Position numbers and translations under genes: made by a program | The notes under the pieces: model-generated | Told to the model about the DNA's origin: nothing | Databases searched by the model: none | What the model saw: only the letters and a program-made list of their open reading frames with translations | Origin: Ipomoea triloba | Taxonomy: Eukaryota; Streptophyta; Magnoliopsida; Solanales; Convolvulaceae | DNA: 64,000 nt | Reading direction: 5' to 3' | Assembly: GCF_003576645.1 (NCBI RefSeq) | Contig: NC_044920.1 | Location: 14,378,599-14,442,598 of the forward strand | Part shown: positions 34,897 to 45,469 of the stretch, in pieces | How the letters are laid out: each line of letters opens with the position of its first letter | Position numbering within the stretch: the stretch's first letter is position 1

Positions 34897-36625
34897 TGTT
34901 AGTCCCAAGGGGATGGGGTACAAGTCTAGAGGGGAGGGGGGTGAATAGACTTGTATAAGATTTTGCAAATCTTTTCGACCTCTCATGTGTATTGGGCTTA
35001 GGATGTTTAGGTCCGACACATCACAAGATGAAGACAAAGTTTTATGCGCAGCGGAAAAGTTATCCCCTTTTAATTAGCACGAGTTTGAGTTAGTTCGAGA
35101 GGTGTGGTTATATGCAGTGCAGTTCGAGAGATAGTTAGCGAGAGATAAAAGCAGAAAGTAGAAGCGAGAGAGATTTTTAAGTGGTTCGGCCAACCCGCCT
35201 ACGTCCACTCTTCTTCTAGAAACTCCCTAGAAGGATTGCACTAAAACTTCCCTTTTTAGTACAATATCGAGCGCTTGAGCTTTGATCACGAAGCCCGCCT
35301 CAAGCCTCAGGTTTTTCGCCCCGCTTCTTGTTACTCCACCTCTCGAGCACTTGAGCTTTGATCACCAAGCCCGCCTCAAGCCTCAGGATCTTCACAAGAC
35401 AGCTCCCAGGTTACTCCGCCTCTTCTTGCCTTCTCCAAAGCAAGGTTGTTCTGGTTGTCACAGGTTGAGTGTAATAATCTCCAATCTGACCAAAAGCTTT
35501 CGTTGGATGATCTTCCTTGTAGAGCAGCTTTGGTCACCTTCTAGATGTGTAGTAGTTGAAGCTCTGTAACTCTCTCAAACACTAGGATGTGTTTTCCCGC
35601 ACTTGAGAATATCAAGGATGATATTCCAGGTTGAGCACTTGCACTTTGAACGTTTGAATTTAGACACCTCTTATGATAGCTTAGAATTATCGAACCCCTT
35701 TGAACTTGTGTCTTCACGTCCTTATATATGATCGAACCCCTTTGAACTTGTGTCTTCACGTCCTTATATATGAGAGTTGAGGAATAATTCCGTGTCTTCA
35801 CGTCCTTATATATGAGAGTTGAGGAATAATTCCGTTGGAGGGAAGATTATTCCGTTTGAAATCTGTCTCCCATGCCGATCATGGGACTTGTATATTTTTA
35901 GCATGGAGTGGTGGTCTTGTAACTTGAGCCTTTTGTCTTGTAGTGAATATCCCATATTCCACTATCCTGAGTCCATGCTCCACTTACTACTTTTGGCAAA
36001 AGTTACTCTTTTTATATTCCCATTGATCATTGTTTTAGGGAATAAGACCGACCTTGGATTGGTGCACTTTTTATCCGTTTGTTGTGGAATTCTGACGTGG
36101 CATCCACTTCCGGCTGTTCTATGCTCCCATAATATTCTTTCGGCACCTCCTTAATATTTTATCTCCATGATATTCTTCTTCTCCAAACTTAGATTACTTC
36201 ATCCATGCGTGTTGATTGCCATTTAGTCCTTTGGAGAAGTACCAGTTCATCGAGACCAATGTTGATGTCTTGACTCCTTGATGTCTCGATCCCATGTCTC
36301 GAACTGGATTGATGTCTCGAGAGATTCCATCTCTCGAACTCTGCTTATGTCTCGAGACTTAGTTGATGTCTCGCAGACCCTTATTCCTCCAGTGATGTCT
36401 CGTGCCTTCTACTGATCTATCTATAAGCTTACAACACGAAACTTCTAAGATGTTCAAGCAAGTTTACCTTAAGCTTAAACATTTTCCGAGTTGAGCTCAA
36501 TTACCCGATTGTATTTTCGCTCTTAGTTTACTTGTCGAACTTACATGTATTACCTATCTATCGAGACTTAGGGGATTAGGTTTACACTTGGTATCATCAA
36601 AACCTATTACAATATGTTCCTAACA
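34897..36625 (-). repeat. 5' LTR of element A1
   Basis: The 1,729-bp LTR runs TGTTAGTCCC...CCTAACA on the plus strand. It carries two overlapping 42-bp duplications (35691-35774 and 35750-35833) not seen in A2 or A3 LTRs. The TCTCGA-rich region near 36270-36400 has a single unit where A2 has a 53-bp array. Confidence 0.9.
35806..35812 (-). promoter_or_regulatory. Probable TATA box of LTR-A (A1)
   Basis: TATATAA on the minus strand; A3 has the same box at 62379-62385. A 42-bp duplication copies it in this LTR. Confidence 0.4.
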
Positions 36626-36731
36626 AACACAAGCTAATTTGGATAACATCGCACGCTCCTTTCATCAAGACGCTGAGTGGAATAATCGGAATGGAGTTGC
36701 AGCCCACATGGATTATAGATTCTTTTTCTAA

Positions 36732-37163
36732 TTGGATAGGGTCATCACTGACTTCATTCGGGCAAAGCTCATCCCCAACTCGCATAGGGGAAATGTGAAA
36801 CGAGATTTGGTTTTCTTAACTTATTGCATTAAAGAGCACAGAACCATCGATATAGGGAGGCTTATTTCTCGGAGCATTAGTGATATTACTCAAACCGAAG
36901 CAAAGACACGTTGCTATCTTGGTCACCCCTCCCTCATCATAGAGCTTTGCAAACTTGCCGGAGTACCTATAATAGAAAATCAAGAAGTCCGGCTACGACC
37001 TCAGCTATATCTCTCCCAGCACCATATTCAGACCCGGTATGGCCAAGGCCAAGTCCCTGTTCCTGACCTAGAGGATGCAGAAAATGAGGACCAAGCTCAT
37101 GACGAAGCAATGGAGAACCCTGCACCTGCCGCACACGCACCGAATCATTTCCCTCCTCAATAA
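36732..37163 (+). pseudogene. Athila-type third ORF, C-terminal fragment
   Basis: 143-codon frame with KLIPNSHRGNVKRDLVFL...HRTIDIGRLIS and GHPSLIIELCKLAGV, the pattern of the plant-transposon protein domain in Athila ORF3. A frameshift near 37160 separates it from a downstream segment (about 37190-37425) encoding repeated MTRQEEF/MTRHEGY and a Pro-rich tail. The 5' part was removed by the A1 insertion. Confidence 0.65.
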
Positions 37164-38188
37164 AACATGGAGCATTTTTTGCCAAACAGGAGGCGTTTAT
37201 GACCCGGCAGGAGGAATTCATGACGAGACATGAGGGTTACATGAGGAGGAACGATGACATCAATTGGTTTGTTGGTACATCCGCGCATCAACACAATCTA
37301 GCTGCTCAAGGTTTTACCCCTTAGTTCCCACCACCACCTCCATGGCTTCAGGATCCCCAGTTCATCCCTCCATACTACTCTGCTCAGTTCCCACCGCTAC
37401 CACCACCTGAAGGTGATCATCCATAGAAGGTCAAGGGATGCCTTTCAATTCCTTTCCCCTGGTTTATTTTGTTACATTGGGACAATGTAACTCTTTAAGT
37501 GTGGGGGGAAGAGATTGAATTGATTTTCCCTCTTTATATTTCCAGCTTTGTTTTTTTTATTTAGTTTTATTTTTCTTTTATTTTGCTTTTTAAATCTTCT
37601 CCTGAAAATAATTTTGAACTCTTGATCCTAATTGTCTTACTCTTTGGGGTTTCTATAAAAATTATGCTTTAATGTTGACAAAAAAAATATGCCCATTAGC
37701 TTGATAGTTTCCCCTCTTAAATTTTTGAAACTATGTCATGTTTTGCTTGGATGATTCATGTGCTTAATGTTGGATAAATTACTTGTCATGGCATCTAGTT
37801 GCAATTATTCTCTCTTGTCGGTATGTGGATTGATTGGTTGAACTTGTTGCATTCCAATGTGCCAATTGATGAAATCAAAGTGAAGCATATGATTGAACTA
37901 TTCTCTTGCCAATGTCCTTGTTAACCGCTTAATAAATGAAATCTTTTCTAATCTAGTAGTTGTGCTTCGCTAGTGAAAGTTTATGTGAAATTCCGGCATT
38001 GCCTCATTAGTTGGCTTTATGGAACTTGCCTCAGTTCTCCTCCAAAATGTAGTCTAATTGCTTGCATGCTTAGAAATGATTTAGGCCATTTTTCTTCACC
38101 TTAAGCCTTTAAACCTACCCATATCATATGTGTTTATCCCTTGTGTCCCCTTTGAGCCTTTTTCTTTGTTTAATAAGTGCCAAGCACT

Positions 38189-38193
38189 TAACC
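38189..38193. repeat. Target-site duplication TAACC of the solo LTR (partner 40561-40565)
   Basis: TAACC flanks both ends of 38194-40560 exactly. Confidence 0.85.
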
Positions 38194-40560
38194 TGTGATA
38201 CCCCGAAATTTTAAACCCAAAATTCATTGTGATCGTAGCATCGCAAAATTTCGCGGTGTACCGAACCTAGCCCAATTTGGAGCTTTTGACTGAAATAAAT
38301 TTTTAGTTTCGGAAATTATTCTATCTGGATTATTTTCCACCGAAACCTTATCTGTTTGAACCACAACTGATAAGTTGGAAGATATTTTATTATTTTATTA
38401 TTTTTTTTCCAAGCTTATCACATAAGATTGGGATCAATATAAAAGCAATTTCCCATTTCTTCAATTCTTCATTCCCATTTCGTGAGGAGAGAGAGAGATG
38501 ATTCCATTTCCATCTTCTTCACAAAGCTTCAATTTCCATGGCAAATTCCTTCACATCTCTCAATTTTATTCGGTAAATCTTCGTTTTTATTCGGTAAATA
38601 GTTCTATTTTCCTTCCTAGAGCATGGATTTGAGATTAATTTCTTGAAATCTCTTGTTATGGTGTTGATTGTGATCTTAGGATTTTAAGGTGAAATTTGGG
38701 GAAATCAACTCCAAAAGTCTTCTACGAGTACTAGTAACCCGGTGGAGGTAAGGAATCCCTTAAGTCGGTTTAGTCACTTGAAAATGGACAATTGCTAGTG
38801 AATGATGAGATTAGGAGTTTTATGAATATGTTTGTATACATGTTCATAGCTTGTATATGCATGTACATATTATATTTATGTCCACATAAGCTTATACTTG
38901 TGAAAATATTGAAAAAAAATCAAGTTAGTCTCTGGCAGTAACTTCCGAGATTTATTGGGAAAAATTGGTAAGGTATTTTGATTCTATTTTTTTCAGATAT
39001 GTAGTTCTATAAGTGTAGAACCTGTATATAAAATTTCATAATGATCGGAGTAGTATAAGTATGGTTTTCGAATTTTTTTCCAAAACTGGTCCACAGAGAA
39101 AAAATTCTGGACAGCACACTGCCAAGGGCAAAAATGGAATTGTCTGTGTTTATTCGCGAATTAAAATGATCAAAACTTTTTATGGACATCAAGTACTATG
39201 AGTTGGGGTTCTACCATAAAAATTTCAAGTGAAAAAGAGTTCGGGAACTATTTTTACCGGCTCAATCTTTTGGACTGCGCCAAGCTGAAATTTTCTGAAT
39301 TATGCTTAGTATGATTATGGATGTGTTAATGATAATTGTGAGGTAGTTAGTGAGTTAATGGTGATTAGGTGATGCTAAGGACGTGGATTAATGATGGAGA
39401 TTAAATGATAATCTCATGATGTTTGGATTATGGTTAGGCAATGACCTTACCTATTAGAATTTATATATGTTTGGATGTACGATATCCTCAAGTTATGATC
39501 TAATGGTGTTGATCATGGTGGAAGTTGTCAATGGAAATAATGACAAGGACAGCTATCTATTATTAGTTAATGGTGGGGACGATAGTTGAGGATGCTGGTT
39601 GTTTTAAAGTGTGAGATGGACATATGAAGTGTATCCAAAAATGTTTATGAAAACTTACGTTGAAAGACGTATGCTATTTTGGTATAAAGGTTGTCAAAAC
39701 CTTATTGTTTGAGAAAATGATGTTTGAAAATCCTTCAGAGGCTAATGAAGTAGCCGATTTCAAGTATTGGACTCAGTTGTGAAATATGTCCAAATGAGAT
39801 GATTTGTTGTAAGAAAACTGAAGGAAGGATAACGTTTTCAAAACCGTAGTTTCTAAAGTAAGTGAGGAGGACTTTGATTGACCCACGGGTGGCTTTAAGT
39901 GCCCATGGCCCAGTGGTCGTTATATTGTTAGAGCGAAGTATATTCGACGTTATGTCGTCATGTTGGAATAAGGAGAGGTGCCCACGGGAAGGCTTGAGTG
40001 CCACAGCCCGGGGTTGGGATAATGGAGGAACCTACGGGAGGGCTGGAGTGCCATGGCCCGAGGTTGTAGGCCTCACTCTTACTATATGAAACTAAGGAAG
40101 TTTTAAAGACGAGAAAAGAGTTATTTTGTAACGTCTTTGAGAAAGAAATGATTTTGTCTTACGAGACGAGTGGATGTTGTTTCACTAAATGTTTTCAAAC
40201 CTTTGTCTACTTTTAAGTGACAAATGGATTTCCTTACTTAGCCATCGCGCTAACTACACTTCAATGTGTTCTTATCAGTTGCAGATTAGTGTGGAGCCCT
40301 GTAGCCTAGATACTCTATCTGAGAATAGATATTCTGGAAGAATGACTTCCTTATGTATAAGTTTGATATTGATGTTGTGTTTCGATGTTGATGTTGTAAG
40401 TTTAGCCTTAGCACTTAGAGTGGAGTTTTATCAAAGAGGTGATAGAATTCACTCTAGGTGTGGCGGTGACACCCGGTTTTCTGCTGATAAGATGTAAGCT
40501 TCCGTAGCATATGAATACTGATTTGTAATAAATGTAAGAGTGTGAAAATGGGGTGTTACA
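38194..40560 (+). repeat. Solo Gypsy LTR
   Basis: 2,367 bp with TGTGATACCCCG...GGTGTTACA ends and a perfect TAACC duplication, but no internal region. This is the footprint of LTR-LTR recombination. The termini resemble those of element G (TGTGATACCC, TGTTACA), suggesting a related Tekay/Del-like family, but the bodies do not match. It carries a doubled GAGGGCTGGAGTGCCA-like segment around 39880-40070. No coding region supported. Confidence 0.85.
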
Positions 40561-40565
40561 TAACC

Positions 40566-41138
40566 CCTCTTTGTGAATCTTTCTTGTTTAACCCTCATCA
40601 TTAAACCCTTAGCCCTTGGCCAAATATATTCCCTTCCACCCTAGAGAGAATTTAGCATTTATCTGTGATATTCTTAGAAGAGATCTTTATGGAGCTTATA
40701 GTTAGAAAGCAACATGTACTTTGAAATGTCTAAGTGTGGGGGTCTAGATCTTTTGTATATATTCGTTTACTTCTTAGGTAGTTTGCTAGCTTTCGAATAA
40801 AGTTTGCTTCTATATTCAAAAAAAAATCAGAAAATCGAAAATCAAAGTCCAAAAGTTGATACTTTGAAAAGTTGTTGCTTATTCTTGTGAAAAATATCAA
40901 AAAGAAAAGTATTGAAGAATAAAAGTTTGAAAAGTTTGAAGGTTGTAAATAGCTTTGAAAGTTTGTATTCGACCCCCACTTTGCTAGAATGTTGCTTTGA
41001 TTATTAAAGTTACATTTGGCTCCTTTGGTCATATCTTTCTCATCTCTTCTAGGATTTTATAAGCTAAATATTTGTGACATTCTCTCTCTTTGTTAATTTT
41101 TCTATACCCCTTCTTTGTTAGCCTAAACTCTTACCCCC
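40566..41138 (+). mobile_element. Athila-like Gypsy remnant, fragment 2
   Basis: Continues fragment 1 after the solo LTR. Non-coding, with another CTAAGTGTGGGGG site near 40732 and AT-rich low-complexity sequence. Ends at the GTTAC duplication of A2. Confidence 0.6.
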
Positions 41139-41143
41139 GTTAC
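41139..41143. repeat. Target-site duplication GTTAC of A2 (partner 56978-56982)
   Basis: GTTAC flanks both termini of A2 exactly. Confidence 0.92.
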
Positions 41144-42583
41144 TGTTGGTCCCAAGGGGATGGGGTACAAGTCTAGAGGGGGGGGGGTGAATAGACTTGT
41201 ACAAGATTTTGCAAATCTTTTCGACCTCTCGTGTATATTGAACTAAGGATGTTTCAGTTCGATACCTCACGAGGAGAAGACAAAGTTTTATGCGCAGCGG
41301 AAAAGTTATCCCCTTTTAGTTAGCACGAGTTTGAGTTAGTTCGAGAGGTGTGTTTATGTGCAGTGCAATCGAGAGGTTAGCGAGAGATAAATACAAAAAG
41401 TAAATGCGAGAGAGATTTTTAAGTGGTTCGGTCAACCCGCCTACGTCCACTCTTCTTCCAGAAACTCCCTGGAAGGATTGCACTAAAACATCCCTTTTTA
41501 GTACAATATCGAGCGCTTGAGCTTTGATCACGAAGCCCGCCTCAAGCCTCAGGTTTTTCGCCCCGCTTCTTGTTACTCCACCTATCGAGCACTTGAGCTT
41601 TGATCACAAAGCCCGCCTCAAGCCTCAGGATCTTCACAAGACAGCTCCCAGGTTACTTCGCCTCTCCAAGGTTTTTCTCCCCGCTTCCAGTTACTCCACC
41701 TCTCGAGCACTTGAGCTTTGATAACCAAGCCCGCCTCAAGCCTCAGGATCTTCACTAGATAGCTGCCAGGTTACTCTGCCTCTCTTGCTTAATCCAAAAC
41801 AAGGACTTTTGGTTGTCGCAGTTGAATGTAACAAGCTCCAATCTGACCACAAGCTATCGTTGAATAAATTTTGATGTAGAGCAGCTTAGGTCACCTTCTA
41901 GATGTGTAGCAGTTTAAGCTATGTAACTCTCTCAAACACTAAGATGTGTTTTCTCGCTGTTTTTGAATATCAGGATGATATTCCAAATTTAGCACTTGCA
42001 CTTGAACGTTTGAATCAGACACCTCTTTCGAATTTTCCAACTCTGTTTTCTCCTTTTATTTTTTTGCTTTGTGTCTTCACGTCCTTTTTATATGAGAGTT
42101 GAGGAATAATTCCGTTGGAGGGAAAATTATTCCGTTTGAAATTTGTCTCCCATGATGTGTATGGGACTTGCATCTTTTCAGCATTCTTCATGGAGTGGTG
42201 GTCTTGTAACTTGAACCTTTTGTTTGATAGTGGATATTCCATAATCCACTTTCTTGAGTCCATGCTCCAATTGCTACTTTTGGTAAAAGTTACTCTTTTT
42301 AAATTCCCATTGATCCTCGTTTTAGGGAATAAGACCGACTTTGGATTGGTGCACCTTTTATCCGTTTGTGGTGGAAATCTGATGTGTCATCCATTTCCGT
42401 CCATTTTGAAAACTCACGTTCGGCACCTCTTCATTATTCTATCTCCATGATATTCTTCTTCTCCAAACTTTAAGTATGCTTCCTGACCGTCATTCAGCAT
42501 TACTGGAGAAGTGTCAGTTTATCGGGACCAAGGTTGATGTCTCGATTGTTTGATGTCTCGAACCCAAGCATCGAGAGGTCTAC

Positions 42584-42848
42584 CTCTCGAACTCTGCTTA
42601 TGTCTCGAACTGGATGGTTGTATCGAGAGGTACTATCTCTCGAACTCTGTTTATGTCTCGAACTTGATAACTGTATCGAGAGGTACTATCTCTCGAATTC
42701 TGCTTATGTCTCGAACTGGGTTGTTGTACCGAGAGATCCTATCTCTCGAACTCTGCTTATATCTCGAACTGGATGGTTGTATCGAGAGGTACTACCTCTC
42801 GAACTCTGCTTATGTCTCGAGACTTAGTTGATGTCTCGCAGACCCTTA
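42584..42848 (-). repeat. 53-bp TCTCGA-rich minisatellite in LTR-A
   Basis: Five units start at 42584, 42637, 42690, 42743 and 42796 (period exactly 53). Each contains TCTCGAAC and a CGAGAGGTA/TACCTCTCG inverted repeat, perfect at 42783-42801. A1's LTR has about one unit and the readable part of A2's other LTR two, so copy number varies. Confidence 0.9.
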
Positions 42849-42934
42849 TTCCTCCAGTGTTGTCCAGTGCCTTCTTCTGTTCTATCTATGAAATTACAAC
42901 ACGAGACTTCTAAGATGTTCAAACAAGTTTACNN

Positions 42935-43152
42935 NNNNNNNNNNNNNNNNNNNNNNNNNNNNNNNNNNNNNNNNNNNNNNNNNNNNNNNNNNNNNNNNNN
43001 NNNNNNNNNNNNNNNNNNNNNNNNNNNNNNNNNNNNNNNNNNNNNNNNNNNNNNNNNNNNNNNNNNNNNNNNNNNNNNNNNNNNNNNNNNNNNNNNNNNN
43101 NNNNNNNNNNNNNNNNNNNNNNNNNNNNNNNNNNNNNNNNNNNNNNNNNNNN
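42935..43152. other. Assembly gap (N run)
   Basis: 218 Ns within the A2 3' LTR. Similar runs lie at 51957-52222 and 55744-56481. Confidence 0.99.
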
Positions 43153-43311
43153 AAGCTTAAATATTTTCCGAGTTGAGCTCAAAGTTACCCGGTTGTATTT
43201 TCGCTCTTGGTTTACTTGTCGAACTTACAACGTTTTGCCTATGTGTCGAGACTTGGGGATTTCTACTTAACAGTTGGTATCATCAAAACCTATTACATGA
43301 TGTTCCTAACA

Positions 43312-43325
43312 ACTTCCCCCTTTTT
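43312..43325 (-). other. Polypurine tract of element A2
   Basis: On the element strand, CAAAAAGGGGGAAGT directly abuts TGTTAGG of the 3' LTR. The sequence is repeated at 45181 by the direct duplication. Confidence 0.82.
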
Positions 43326-45179
43326 GATGATGCCAACACTTATACTTACTCTATATGGCTGATTTGATAGAGGATAAACATAGACTTTATTTTCAGCGCA
43401 TATGGTAAGTTTGACAATTATTCTACTAAAGCATTAATAAGCAAATTCACACAACACCCCCAGCAAAAGATATATATATTTAAGATTAAGGGAATGTTTA
43501 CATGATTGAGTTTAGTAGAAAGATTTGAACAAAAACAAATAAGATCAAGAACAACATAAACAACAATAGACTGGAATAAGATGGAGTTTGGACCACGAGA
43601 ACTTACTTCTTGTTGGCTTTCCTCTTCTTGTTGATGGCTTCTCGTGTCTTGATGGGGTCTTTCGGATTTACCAGGCTTATGTATTCATCCGTAACATCTA
43701 GATGCCTGTAGTTCCTGTAAGCTTCCCCCACGAACTCACCATCAATTACTCCATCTTTCCACCAGGCAAAGCATTCTTCTGGAGACATATTGCTGTGAAC
43801 AGATATTCCAGTGATCTTCAGAAGCTTGAATATCTCAAGAGTCAGACTTTGTTCAGAATCTTCCCTGCTCCCAAACTTAAAGTTTGTCATGACAAGGTCG
43901 ATCTTCCTTTCTTCTTCTGACTGTTGTTCTTGTCTTTTTCTTCTCCTTTCTCTGTCCTCTTCTCTCCTTTTCTCCATTTCCAGTGTACGCTGGACCCTTA
44001 GAGTTTCTGCTCGTTTAGCATCCTCCACTGCTTTGCTCATAATTCTTGGTATTTTCGGAGGAGGTCCAGTTGGTTCACTTGCTGCCCTTTTCTTGCCTGT
44101 TGTATTTTCCCCCTTCTTCTTTTTCCCTTTATTTTCCCCCTTGGTGGCATCATCAGCACGGGAAAGGAGGATGGACATACCTTCGAAGATTGCTTGAAGT
44201 TGGGCAGGCACTTGGTTCGACAGGTCATTGAGTATGGCCTTCATCACATCCTGTCGAAGTTCACTGGAATGTTGGAAGGCTCGAAGCTCCGCTCGCATCT
44301 CGGCTAATTCAGCCCTCGCACTTGCAGCCTCTGCTCGAGCTACAGCAGCTTCATCAGTGGCTTTCCGTGCTGCATCCTCAGCCCATACTGCCTGTTCGAG
44401 AAGTTCGGCATGACGGCCTTGGGATTCACTTGTGCCAGCAGCAGGCATTGCAGCATTGCGGACAACAACGAGTATTCTTTCGAGCTGAGCCATCTTCTGA
44501 GATTGATCAGCCATGAATTGACGTACTTCGCCAATGAAGAACTCTTCGGCCTGTTGATCATAGTCAGAAGTAGGAGAAGAGGATCGAGATGTACCTTTTG
44601 TCGAAGGGGACTTGGGTGCTTCCAGATTTCCACCCATGACTTGCAGTTGCGAGTCCACCTCTCGATTAAGTGTCTGAAGAGCCACAGGGACACCGGGTTC
44701 AGAGCTCGAAGGTAGCTCCATGTCAGGCGCTTCCCGGTTTCCACCTGAGGGATGGATCACTTCTTGCTCTTCACCTCTCGAACCTGGAGCCTCAGCTTCA
44801 GCAACTGTGGAGATTGGATCAGCCGGGGAGGGTTCTTCGGTATTGGACGCTTCCCGGTTTCCATCCAATAGAAGTTCCCCCTCAGCGTCACTTCTCGAAC
44901 CAGTGCTGGGAACTTTGTCATCTGCTGGTGAGGTTGGAGACGAGGTGTCGACAGGTGCTTCCCGGTTTCCACCTTCTATGGTCGCATCGTCCTCCTCAGT
45001 ACTCCTCGAACCAGCAGGACTTGGGGCAATCTGCTCTAAGTGCTCATTGGACTGCATTTCGGTCTGCTCCGATGAGTCTGGAATGATAATTATTTCAGGA
45101 GCAGTAGGAAAACCCGGCAGTGTGAGCAACGGAACTACACCCTCTCGAACTATCTGAGCTTCATCGTTGTCAATCGAGG
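43314..45179 (-). repeat. 1.87-kb duplicate of 45181-47049 (probable unmerged overlap)
   Basis: Near-identical to 45181-47049, ending at a single N (45180). The one clear difference is a 3-bp indel in a CTT run (44112 versus 45979). It contains a 508-codon copy of the ORF2 C-terminus (43603-45129), which should not be counted as a separate gene. Confidence 0.85.
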
Positions 45180-45469
45180 NTTCCCCCTTTTTGATGATGC
45201 CAACACTTATACTTACTCTATATGGCTGATTTGATAGAGGATAAACATAGACTTTATTTTCAGCGCATATGGTAAGTTTGACAATTATTCTACTAAAGCA
45301 TTAATAAGCAAATTCACACAACACCCCCAGCAAAAGATATATATATTTAAGATTAAGGGAATGTTTACATGATTGAGTTTAGTAGAAAGATTTGAACAAA
45401 AACAAATAAGATCAAGAACAACATAAACAACAATAGACTGGAATAAGATGGAGTTTGGACCACGAGAAC

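Larger units (their letters stand above)
29325..36625 (-). mobile_element. SIRE-like Copia element A1, 5' part (5' LTR, gag, most of pol)
   Basis: Upstream half of A1, split by B. Order in element sense: 5' LTR 34897-36625, PBS 34883-34894, gag from 34784, pol 32590-29325. The flank to the right is the Athila-like remnant, beginning AACAC (36626-36630), which should be the TSD; its partner is outside the window. Confidence 0.88.
36626..38193 (+). mobile_element. Athila-like Gypsy remnant, fragment 1
   Basis: Plus-strand 3' region of an Athila-type element, cut on the left by A1 and on the right by the solo LTR. It has a broken C-terminal ORF (36732-37430), then a tract with a GGGACAATGT motif and TTAAGTGTGGGGGGAAG (about 37495-37512). 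Such GTGTGGGGG sites recur at the 3' ends of Athila elements. 37440-38193 is non-coding. It joins fragments at 40566 and 56983. Confidence 0.7.
41144..43311 (-). repeat. 3' LTR of element A2
   Basis: TGTTGGTCCC...CCTAACA on the plus strand, with an N gap at 42935-43152 and a 53-bp minisatellite at 42584-42848. Non-coding. Confidence 0.9.

Noticed and set aside
35282..35569. Plus ORF (MITKPASSLRFF...) repeated at 41524, 55402 and on the minus strand at 62593
   Set aside because: It lies within LTR-A, antisense to the element, over internal direct repeats; its recurrence reflects the LTR copies. No domain recognised.
43603..45129. 508-codon minus ORF as an independent gene
   Set aside because: Duplicate of the ORF2 C-terminus at 45470-47000 created by the duplication that ends at the single N at 45180.
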